From contig CALWAA010000145.1 in the NCBI GenBank assembly GCA_944372725.1, positions 1 through 19,147 of the forward strand: DNA of 19,147 nt. The letters are read 5' to 3'. This document shows positions 13,321-19,147 of this stretch, one piece after another. Each line of letters begins with the position of its first letter. Position 1 is the stretch's first letter. The notes under the pieces are model-generated. The model searched no databases and was not told where the DNA came from. It saw nothing but the letters and a program-made list of their open reading frames with translations. Both the position numbers and the translations under genes were made by a program. The stretch is from an uncultured Bacilli bacterium (GTDB lineage Bacteria; Bacillota_I; Bacilli_A; RF39; UBA660).

Positions 13321-14026
13321 TTTAAAAGCAAATAAAACTTATGATGAAATGCTAAGTTACAAAGAGTATTTAACTAAAATTCCTTTAAACAACATTGAAT
13401 TTATTTTAGCACCCAGTTCTATTTATTTACCACTTTTTAAAGATACAAATATAAATTTATGCACTCAAGATATAGCTTTATGTGAAAAATTAAATTTAAC
13501 AGGGGATATCTCCATCCATCAATTAAAAAGTTTAGATGTAAAATACGCTATAATAGGCCATTTTGAAAGAAGAAAATACTACAAAGAAAGTGAATATGAA
13601 ATATTAGAAAAAATAAAAGATGCTCTAGAAAATAACATAAAAGTAATCTATTGTATTGGAGAAACTGCAGAGGAAAAAGAAAGAAAAGTAGAATACCAAG
13701 TTTTAGAACGGCAAATTGCGCGCATATTAAACAAACTAAACCCAAAAGAATTAAAAAACATCATCATTGCTTACGAACCATCTTATTTAATTGGGAAAGA
13801 AACTACCTATGACATTTTAAAAATAAGGTCAATGATTATTTTTATCAAAAAATTAATCCAAGACTACTACGGAATAAATATAGAAGTAGTATTTGGTGGA
13901 AGCGTAAATAATTATAATATTGATTATTTAACTAACATCAAAGATTTAGATGGTTTTATTATTTGTTCCTCAGTTTTATACCCTGAAAATATCACTCAAA
14001 TAATAAAGAAAATGACGATTAAGTAA
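13295..14026 (+). CDS. tpiA: Triosephosphate isomerase, divergent
   Basis: This enzyme interconverts dihydroxyacetone phosphate and glyceraldehyde 3-phosphate. The 243-aa protein keeps the catalytic residues K11 (NLKANK), H89 (IIGHFERR) and E161 (AYEPSYLIG), the IYCIGET segment and the phosphate loop GGSVN. It departs from the family at normally fixed places: NWKMN is NLKAN, GHSER is GHFER (Ser to Phe at 90), and the mobile loop EPVWAIGTGK is EPSYLIGKET. ATG at 13295 lies inside pgk, 6 nt after AGGAG, so the 26-nt overlap looks genuine. A terminator overlaps its stop codon. Function as TIM is likely but kinetics may differ. Confidence 0.9.
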   Translation: MKLKYLICNLKANKTYDEMLSYKEYLTKIPLNNIEFILAPSSIYLPLFKDTNINLCTQDIALCEKLNLTGDISIHQLKSLDVKYAIIGHFERRKYYKESEYEILEKIKDALENNIKVIYCIGETAEEKERKVEYQVLERQIARILNKLNPKELKNIIIAYEPSYLIGKETTYDILKIRSMIIFIKKLIQDYYGINIEVVFGGSVNNYNIDYLTNIKDLDGFIICSSVLYPENITQIIKKMTIK

Positions 14027-14042
14027 CAATCGTTATTTTTTT
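14015..14042 (+). terminator. pgk-tpiA intrinsic terminator
   Basis: ACGATT (14015-14020) and AATCGT (14028-14033) form a short stem around the tpiA stop codon, followed by a T-run of about nine broken by one A. It separates the glycolytic operon from spo0A. Confidence 0.75.
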
Positions 14043-14077
14043 CGACAATCATCGACAAAACTTTACATAACTAGACA
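14041..14077 (+). promoter_or_regulatory. Phased 0A-box-like sites upstream of spo0A
   Basis: TTCGACA at 14041 is a perfect 0A box (complement of TGTCGAA). ATCGACA at 14051 has one mismatch, CTTTACA at 14061 three, and CTAGACA at 14071 two. All start exactly 10 bp apart, on one face of the helix, and lie just upstream of the spo0A -10 elements. A reverse-oriented TGTCAAT at 14096 is a further weak match. This suggests autoregulation by phosphorylated Spo0A. Confidence 0.65.
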
Positions 14078-14090
14078 AAAGATTTACTAG

Positions 14091-14116
14091 TATAATGTCA
14101 ATATATGTGCTATAAT
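14091..14116 (+). promoter_or_regulatory. Two candidate spo0A -10 elements
   Basis: TATAAT occurs at 14091-14096 and again at 14111-14116, 20 bp apart; the second is extended (TGCTATAAT). Neither has a good -35 at 16-18 bp, in keeping with activator-dependent or alternative-sigma use. I found no clear sigma-H promoter. The SD GAAGGAGA lies before ATG 14161. Confidence 0.5.
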
Positions 14117-14160
14117 GTTTTTGCGTGTAGTAAATAATAACTAATTGAAGGAGAACAAAA

Positions 14161-14934
14161 ATGGAAAATGTAACAAGAGTTTTAGTAGTAGATGACAACA
14201 AATCAATCACTGCTAAAATCGAAAAACAATTTAGTAGTCACGCAGTAATCAAAGTAGTAAATGTATTAAATAATGGTGCAGAAGCTTTAGATTACATCAT
14301 TAACCACAAAAACGAATATGATATTATTTGTATGGATATCATATTACCAGACATTGATGGCCTAACCATTTTAGAAAAAATGAAACAAGAAGGCATCAAG
14401 AAAAAAGTAATTGTGTTAACTAGTTACAAAAAAGAATACACAATTAACATGACCAACCAATATGGTGTTAGCTATTACATGTTAAAACCCTTTAGCATGT
14501 TAGCCTTAGAAACAAGGATTATTGAAATAGCAAAGAAAGAAAACCTAAAAGCTGTGGAACTTAATGATAAAGAAAGAGAACTACATGTAGCAATTAGTAA
14601 AATACTACACCAGTTAGGAATACCTAGTCACATTAAAGGGTATAACTACATTAGAGAAAGCGTATTCTTATTTTACAAAAACAGTGATAGTTACGGTGGA
14701 ATAACCAAAGAAATATATCCTGAAGTTGCTCTTCGTTTCTCTACAACGGCATCCCGAGTTGAAAGGGCAATCAGACATGCGATTGAAGTCAGTTGGAATA
14801 GGGGCGACTATGATTTAATGGAAGAATTATTTGGTAATAGTGTTGCTTTTGATAAAGCCAAGCCAACCAATTCAGAATTTATCGCTTCCATCGCCGACAG
14901 ATTACGCTATGACAAAAAGTTATTGCGAATATAA
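14161..14934 (+). CDS. spo0A: Spo0A, master regulator of sporulation
   Basis: Spo0A is the response regulator at the end of the sporulation phosphorelay. The 257-aa protein has a receiver domain with acidic D11-D12, phospho-acceptor D59 (MDIILPDIDGL), T87 and K109, then a linker and the Spo0A-specific DNA-binding domain from about 140. The recognition helix region TTASRVERAIRHAIEVSW (195-212) and the tail KPTNSEFIASIADRLR are nearly identical to other Spo0A proteins, so it should read TGTCGAA-type boxes. It is a single-gene unit with its own promoter region and terminator, set between tpiA and gpmI, an unusual place (spo0A normally follows spoIVB). Confidence 0.98.
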   Translation: MENVTRVLVVDDNKSITAKIEKQFSSHAVIKVVNVLNNGAEALDYIINHKNEYDIICMDIILPDIDGLTILEKMKQEGIKKKVIVLTSYKKEYTINMTNQYGVSYYMLKPFSMLALETRIIEIAKKENLKAVELNDKERELHVAISKILHQLGIPSHIKGYNYIRESVFLFYKNSDSYGGITKEIYPEVALRFSTTASRVERAIRHAIEVSWNRGDYDLMEELFGNSVAFDKAKPTNSEFIASIADRLRYDKKLLRI

Positions 14935-14957
14935 GAGATTTTATAGTCTCTTTTTTT
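14933..14957 (+). terminator. spo0A intrinsic terminator
   Basis: AAGAGA (14933-14938) and TCTCTT (14947-14952) pair across an 8-nt loop, followed by seven T. It overlaps the stop codon. Confidence 0.8.
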
Positions 14958-14966
14958 GATGGATGT

Positions 14967-14995
14967 TTGTCTTTTTGTTAAAATTATGATATGAT
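14967..14995 (+). promoter_or_regulatory. gpmI promoter
   Basis: TTGTCT (14967-14972), 17 bp, then extended -10 TGATATGAT (TATGAT at 14990-14995). An in-frame ATG at 14991 lies inside the -10 and cannot be the start. Confidence 0.7.
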
Positions 14996-15017
14996 TAAAA
15001 AGAAAAAAGGTGAAGAT

Positions 15018-16520
15018 ATGCGAAAAATTTTAACAGTTATTTTAGATGGGTTCGGATTTAGAGAAGAAGAATATGGTAATGCTATTAAAATGGCCGATAC
15101 CAAAAACTTTGATAAATTATGGAACACTTATCCTCATACCACCCTTTATGCCTCAGAAGAATATGTTGGCCTAAATGAAGGAGAATTCGGTAATAGTGAA
15201 ATAGGACACATGACTATCGGTGCTGGAAGGAAAATACTACAACATGGCCCTAGAATAAGTGAATTTTTAAAAAATATAGGCAAAGATAATTTATTATTTA
15301 ATGAATTTTTAAATGATGCCAAAGAAAAGACAGTTCACATTATTGGACTATATAGTGATGGTAAAGTTCACTCTAATTTAGAACATTTCTTAAAAGTATA
15401 TGAAATATTAAAAGAAAACAATGCCAAAAAAATAAACTTTCATTTAATTACAGACGGGAGAGACACGAAAGTAAACGCTGCTATTAACTTTGTAAAAGAT
15501 TTAGAAGAAAAAATAGCAAACGATTCCCATACTGACATTGCTAGTGTTTGTGGCAGATACTATGCCATGGATAGAGATACCAACTATGATAGAACCAAAA
15601 TATATTATGATTTATTAACCAAAGGAATAGGTATAAAAGCAAAAAGTGCAACAGATGGTATCTTAAATCTTTATAAGAAAAATCAAACTGATGAATTTTT
15701 ATACCCATTAATAATAAATCCAAACGATACTATAAAAGATGGTGATATTATTATTTGGATGAACTTTAGAAGTGATAGGGGAAAACAAATTATTTCTGCT
15801 TTCACCAAAGAAAACTTTGATGGATTTCCTACTTATAAATATGAAGATTTAAAAGTATATTCATTCTTCCCATTAGATAAAGATATCAAAACAAATAATT
15901 TCTTAGAAGATATAAATGTCACAAATCCTTTAGGAATTTACTTAAGTACTTTAGGAATTACCCAAGCACGTATTGCTGAAACTGAAAAATATGCACACGT
16001 AACTTACTTCTTTGATGGTATGTACAATGGTAAAATTGATAAATGTGAAAAAATATTAGTACCATCACCCAAAGTAGAAACCTATGACTTACAACCAGAA
16101 ATGAGTGCCATTGAAGTTACCAAAAAAGCCATTCATGCCATGGAAAAAGACACAGACTTCATTTTTATGAATTTTGCTAACCCGGATATGGTAGGACATA
16201 CTGGAAACCTGGATGCCACCATGAAAGCTGTAACAACAGTCGATGTATGCTTAGAAAGATTATTTGAAGTCGCAGAAGACAATTTCTACACCATGATTAT
16301 TTTAGCAGACCATGGTAATGCGGATATTATGCTTGATGAATTTGGTAATCCAGTAACTACTCATACAACAAGTAAAGTACCATTTATTATTACCGACTTA
16401 AATGTAGAACTTAAAAAAAGTGGCGACTTAACCAATGTAGCTCCTACAATACTCGAATACATGGATATCGCTGTTCCTGAAGAATTGGCTAATACACCAT
16501 CACTTTTAATCGAAAAATAA
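15018..16520 (+). CDS. gpmI: Phosphoglycerate mutase, cofactor-independent
   Basis: This Mn-dependent enzyme interconverts 3- and 2-phosphoglycerate in glycolysis. The 500-aa protein is normal in length. The alkaline-phosphatase-like domain has D10 (ILDGFG), the phospho-serine S60 in GNSEIGHM, and C-terminal metal ligands in NFANPDMVGHTG and ADHGNADIM; the transferase domain has SDGKVHSN and TDGRDT. ATG at 15018 is supported by AAGGTG five to six bases upstream. It follows pgk and tpiA in the usual glycolytic order but has its own promoter and terminator because spo0A intervenes. Confidence 0.97.
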   Translation: MRKILTVILDGFGFREEEYGNAIKMADTKNFDKLWNTYPHTTLYASEEYVGLNEGEFGNSEIGHMTIGAGRKILQHGPRISEFLKNIGKDNLLFNEFLNDAKEKTVHIIGLYSDGKVHSNLEHFLKVYEILKENNAKKINFHLITDGRDTKVNAAINFVKDLEEKIANDSHTDIASVCGRYYAMDRDTNYDRTKIYYDLLTKGIGIKAKSATDGILNLYKKNQTDEFLYPLIINPNDTIKDGDIIIWMNFRSDRGKQIISAFTKENFDGFPTYKYEDLKVYSFFPLDKDIKTNNFLEDINVTNPLGIYLSTLGITQARIAETEKYAHVTYFFDGMYNGKIDKCEKILVPSPKVETYDLQPEMSAIEVTKKAIHAMEKDTDFIFMNFANPDMVGHTGNLDATMKAVTTVDVCLERLFEVAEDNFYTMIILADHGNADIMLDEFGNPVTTHTTSKVPFIITDLNVELKKSGDLTNVAPTILEYMDIAVPEELANTPSLLIEK

Positions 16521-16555
16521 AATGTTAGTAACAAATAAATTACTAACATTTTTTT
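16521..16555. terminator. Bidirectional terminator between gpmI and the PBP gene
   Basis: AATGTTAGTAA (16521-16531) and TTACTAACATT (16540-16550) form a perfect 11-bp stem with an 8-nt loop. Seven T follow on the plus strand and a TTTTATTTTT tail on the minus strand, so it serves both convergent genes. Confidence 0.9.
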
Positions 16556-16556
16556 A

Positions 16557-18506
16557 TTATTCTGTCTCTTCTTCCTTAGAAACATACTCTACATCAAGCA
16601 TACTCTCAGTACCTTTAACAAAATAAAACATTGTCGCTTTTGAAGCATCCGTAGTAGGTTTCCCACTAACTGCATCAAGAACTACTCCAACCACATTTTC
16701 CGGAGTATCATACCAACTTGCTTCTGTATCATGAAGAACATCTTCTACTGTATCAGCCCAAATATTTTTAGAAATATAAGAATCACTCGCACTCAAACTA
16801 CTATTATCATCCATACCAACCCAAGTAACCATAACAATATCCGGATTATATCCCGCAATCCAAAAATCAGTATCAGTTGTACCTGTTTTAATTGCATATT
16901 TTCTTGACAATTTAGAGGCAATTGTTAAAGCTGTTGGATTAGCATAATCCCTAAAAACACTATTAGTTGTACCCGTAAGCATCTCACTTAATATATAAGT
17001 ATAATTCATATTTAAAACTAAATCTTGATAATCATCTTTTTCATATAACACATTTCCTTCACTATCTTCCACTCTTTTAATAAATCCAATATCTTGTTTA
17101 TAGCCACCAGTTGCTAAAGTAGTATAACCACGTGCTAAATCTAAAACTGACATCTCGCCTGTACCAAGCGCTAAAGACGGAATAGCACTAAGGTCTGCTT
17201 CGATGCCAACTTTACTTGCCGTTTCCACAAGTTTTTCAGCCCCCAAAAACATATTTGTTTTAACAGCATAAACATTATCAGATACCGCAATAGCTTCTGC
17301 CATCGTTATTTCTTTATTAGCATAAATAGAACCATAATTCTTTGGTGAGTAAGTATTACCATTACTTAATGTAAATGTTGTATACTGACTATTAAAAGTA
17401 GAAGCCGAAGTCATTCCTTCTTCCAAAGCTCCATAATACAAAAATGGTTTCATCGCACTACCAACTTGCCTTTTCGCTTGTGTTGCTCTATTATACTGAC
17501 TTTGAGAATAAGATACACCTCCCGATAAAGCAATTACCCCACCCGTATTAGGGTCAATTACAACACTCGCCGATTGAAGTTCACTATCTTGCAAATAAGA
17601 AAGGATATTTCCTTCTAAATTCTTTTGAGCATCTAAATCTAAATAAGTATAAATCTTAATACCTCCATTTTGAATTAACTCTTCAGGAATTGTTCCGATA
17701 TCACGCAGTTCTTCTAATACTGCATCTTGATAATACATAAGCATATCCAAATTTTCTTCGGAAGATTTCCCATAAATTTCTATTTTTTCTTGAAATAAAC
17801 CATCAAATTCTTCCTGTGTCAAATAACCATTTTCCACCATGGATTCTCCTACAATTTTAGCTCTCTCAATTGCTAAATCATAATTAGCAACTGGGTTATA
17901 ATTTTCTGGACTATTTGGTATTCCTGCCAAAATAAGCGCTTCTTCTAGCGTTAAATCAAGAGGTTCTTTATTAAAATAATATCGACTGGCATTTCCAATC
18001 CCAAAATTTCCTTGACCATAATTAATGGTATTTAAATAACCTTCTAAAATTTCATCTTTTGTATAATGAACTTCTAGTTCTAAGGTTAAAAATGCTTCTT
18101 CAATCTTTCTTGACCAAGTAGCACTAAAATCAAGGAAAATATTTTTAATATATTGCTGAGATATAGTGGATGCTCCTTGAGTAATCTTTCCATTTTTTAT
18201 ATTTAAATACATTGCTTTAGCAATTCTTAAGTAATCAAAACCATGATGATGATAAAAGTTTTTATCTTCAACACTTATTACTGCATTAATTAAATTATAA
18301 TTAATATCTTCTAAGCTCACCCATTCACTAGTACTAGAACCTTGATAAACAAGTTCATCATTAGTATCATAAATATAGTATTGACCAGCTGTTCTAAGCT
18401 CTAATTTAGGACTTAAATAAGCATAAATATAAAGACCAACAATAACGATAATAAAAGAAATAAACATAAAAATTCCCATTTTAAAAAAGAATCTTAAAAC
18501 CCGCAT
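16557..18506 (-). CDS. Class A penicillin-binding protein
   Basis: This bifunctional PBP polymerises glycan strands and cross-links peptides outside the membrane. The 649-aa protein has a short cytoplasmic tail, one membrane anchor (residues 8-30), a GT51 glycosyltransferase domain with catalytic E80 (VEDKNFYHHHGFD) and QGASTISQQ, and a transpeptidase domain with the S350-A-M-K353 motif, S409-D-N411 and K540-T-G. All catalytic motifs are intact. It resembles PBP1a/PBP2a-type proteins and has no long C-terminal extension. ATG at 18506 has GGGTG six bases upstream; the in-frame GTG at 18515 is part of that SD. It is a single gene, divergent from the 129-aa unknown. Confidence 0.95.
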   Translation of the reverse strand: MRVLRFFFKMGIFMFISFIIVIVGLYIYAYLSPKLELRTAGQYYIYDTNDELVYQGSSTSEWVSLEDINYNLINAVISVEDKNFYHHHGFDYLRIAKAMYLNIKNGKITQGASTISQQYIKNIFLDFSATWSRKIEEAFLTLELEVHYTKDEILEGYLNTINYGQGNFGIGNASRYYFNKEPLDLTLEEALILAGIPNSPENYNPVANYDLAIERAKIVGESMVENGYLTQEEFDGLFQEKIEIYGKSSEENLDMLMYYQDAVLEELRDIGTIPEELIQNGGIKIYTYLDLDAQKNLEGNILSYLQDSELQSASVVIDPNTGGVIALSGGVSYSQSQYNRATQAKRQVGSAMKPFLYYGALEEGMTSASTFNSQYTTFTLSNGNTYSPKNYGSIYANKEITMAEAIAVSDNVYAVKTNMFLGAEKLVETASKVGIEADLSAIPSLALGTGEMSVLDLARGYTTLATGGYKQDIGFIKRVEDSEGNVLYEKDDYQDLVLNMNYTYILSEMLTGTTNSVFRDYANPTALTIASKLSRKYAIKTGTTDTDFWIAGYNPDIVMVTWVGMDDNSSLSASDSYISKNIWADTVEDVLHDTEASWYDTPENVVGVVLDAVSGKPTTDASKATMFYFVKGTESMLDVEYVSKEEETE

Positions 18507-18544
18507 AGTCTTCACCCATTATTAATATGGATAAAATAAATAAC

Positions 18545-18550
18545 ATTATA
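18545..18550 (-). promoter_or_regulatory. PBP gene -10 element
   Basis: TATAAT on the minus strand 39 bases before the start codon; the -35 at 17 bp (TAGCTT) is poor. It overlaps the divergent promoter region of the 129-aa gene. Confidence 0.45.
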
Positions 18551-18557
18551 ATATGAT

Positions 18558-18586
18558 TTGACAAAAAAGCTAATTTTTGATAGGAT
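18558..18586 (+). promoter_or_regulatory. Promoter of the 129-aa gene
   Basis: Consensus -35 TTGACA (18558-18563), 17 bp, then extended -10 TGATAGGAT (TAGGAT at 18581-18586). SD AAGAGG follows before ATG 18611. Confidence 0.7.
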
Positions 18587-18610
18587 AAGTCTAGAAATAA
18601 GAGGCTTATT

Positions 18611-19000
18611 ATGAACATAGAAGACAAATTAAAATACTTTAATTTAAAAGAATCGTTTAATGAAGAAGATTTAAACAAAGCTTATCAACAAAAATTAGCA
18701 GAACTAAATACAAACTATGAACTATTAAAGTCCAGATTAAAAAGAGAAGATACTATAAGCTATAGGGAACAAACAAAAGAGAAAATAAATGAAATTATCT
18801 GGAAAATCATTTTTGCAAGCAATATTGATGAAGAAATGGCCAAAATGCTATTTGCTCTTTTACTAGACATAAGAAAAAAGATTGCTACAAATGAGTTAGA
18901 CTCAGACTTAATTTCATATCTCATTAATTTAAAGTATGATGGTAGTAAAGATGATTTAAAATTACTTTATGATATATCAAATGGAATAATTCTAATATAG
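18611..19000 (+). CDS. Unknown 129-aa helical protein, J-domain-like N-terminus
   Basis: I do not recognise this family. A strong promoter, an SD (AAGAGG, 6 nt spacing) and a terminator show it is a real gene. It is charged, helical and has no membrane segment. The first 30 residues (KYFNLKESFNEEDLNKAYQQKL) resemble helices I and II of a DnaJ J-domain, but the HPD tripeptide needed to stimulate DnaK is missing, so it is not a working co-chaperone by that route. The resemblance may be superficial. It is divergent from the class A PBP and shares a 104-bp intergenic region with it. Confidence 0.75.
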   Translation: MNIEDKLKYFNLKESFNEEDLNKAYQQKLAELNTNYELLKSRLKREDTISYREQTKEKINEIIWKIIFASNIDEEMAKMLFALLLDIRKKIATNELDSDLISYLINLKYDGSKDDLKLLYDISNGIILI

Positions 19001-19026
19001 AAAATTTAAATTCATATGGCTTTAAT

Positions 19027-19052
19027 AATAGGTGATTTTTCACTTATTTTTT
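19027..19052 (+). terminator. Terminator of the 129-aa gene
   Basis: AATAGGTGA (19027-19035) and TCACTTATT (19040-19048) pair with one G-T wobble across TTTT, followed by a T-run. Confidence 0.75.
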
Positions 19053-19082
19053 ATTTTAGTAAAAAATTTTAATTTTACTAAT

Positions 19083-19147
19083 TATATCGATTTGGTATGT
19101 GAAATATATCAATTTCACTAGTGAAACCTATCAATTTGGTTAGGGAA
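19083..19147. repeat. Imperfect tandem repeat, 22-bp period, runs off window
   Basis: Three units start at 19083, 19105 and 19127, the last cut by the window end. The shared core is TATCAATTT (TATCGATTT in the first) and each unit ends in GAAA or GGAA. The middle unit contains the perfect 14-bp palindrome TTTCACTAGTGAAA. Spacers are fully part of the period, so this is not a CRISPR layout. The extent is unknown. Confidence 0.6.

Noticed and set aside
16361..16585. Minus-strand open frame across the gpmI end and terminator
   Set aside because: Antisense to conserved gpmI sequence and crosses a strong bidirectional terminator.
18481..18678. Hydrophobic minus-strand open frame in the PBP/129-aa intergenic region
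   Set aside because: Overlaps two real genes and both promoters; its hydrophobicity follows from AT-rich antisense sequence.
19083..19147. CRISPR array
   Set aside because: Only 22-bp period with no separate unique spacers of 30 or more bases and no cas genes.

Overview
The window is low-GC, tightly packed bacterial DNA from an endospore-forming Bacillota (Firmicutes) relative. The evidence is Spo0A, SpoIIID, SpoIID and a SpoIIQ-like protein together with SecA, long-form HPF, an agr quorum-sensing locus, a class A PBP and strong GGAGG-type ribosome binding sites. TGA is used as stop and TGG as Trp, so the code is standard and Mycoplasma/Spiroplasma are excluded. An uncultured gut Bacilli/Erysipelotrichia/RF39-like lineage is my guess only; the sequence does not prove it.

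Layout. (1) 60-6325, minus strand: csp, hpf, a 141-aa zinc-finger-like protein, a family 2 glycosyltransferase, then secA. An IS30-family element (about 2654-4176, transposase on the plus strand) separates secA from the rest. The usual Bacillota pair hpf-secA is therefore interrupted here. (2) 6302-9494: a split agr locus. agrB-agrD run on the plus strand and converge on agrA-agrC, which run on the minus strand from a perfect-consensus promoter. The 37-aa AgrD has no Cys or Ser at the ring-forming position. (3) 9508-12045, minus strand: sporulation cluster spoIID-spoIIQ-spoIIID plus a 187-aa protein in the position where mbl/mreB normally lies. (4) 12058-16555, plus strand: glycolytic pgk-tpiA and gpmI, with spo0A as a separate unit between tpiA and gpmI. 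(5) 16557-19147: a class A PBP on the minus strand, a divergent 129-aa unknown, and the start of a 22-bp-period repeat array running off the right edge.

How it fits together. The window joins growth-phase housekeeping (secretion, ribosome hibernation, glycolysis, wall synthesis) with the commitment machinery for sporulation and a cell-density sensor. The most interesting signals are three. First, two successive intergenic hairpins in spoIID-spoIIQ-spoIIID mask the Shine-Dalgarno sequence of the next gene in read-through RNA, while a candidate compartment-specific promoter (sigma-F for spoIIQ, sigma-E for spoIIID) overlaps the hairpin so that its own transcript would escape masking. Second, the agr locus has a cysteine-less signal core in a convergent arrangement. 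Third, the IS30 element is nested inside an inverted repeat that resembles its own ends. Promoter and hairpin calls were made by eye against consensus sequences, with no folding energies or database searches.
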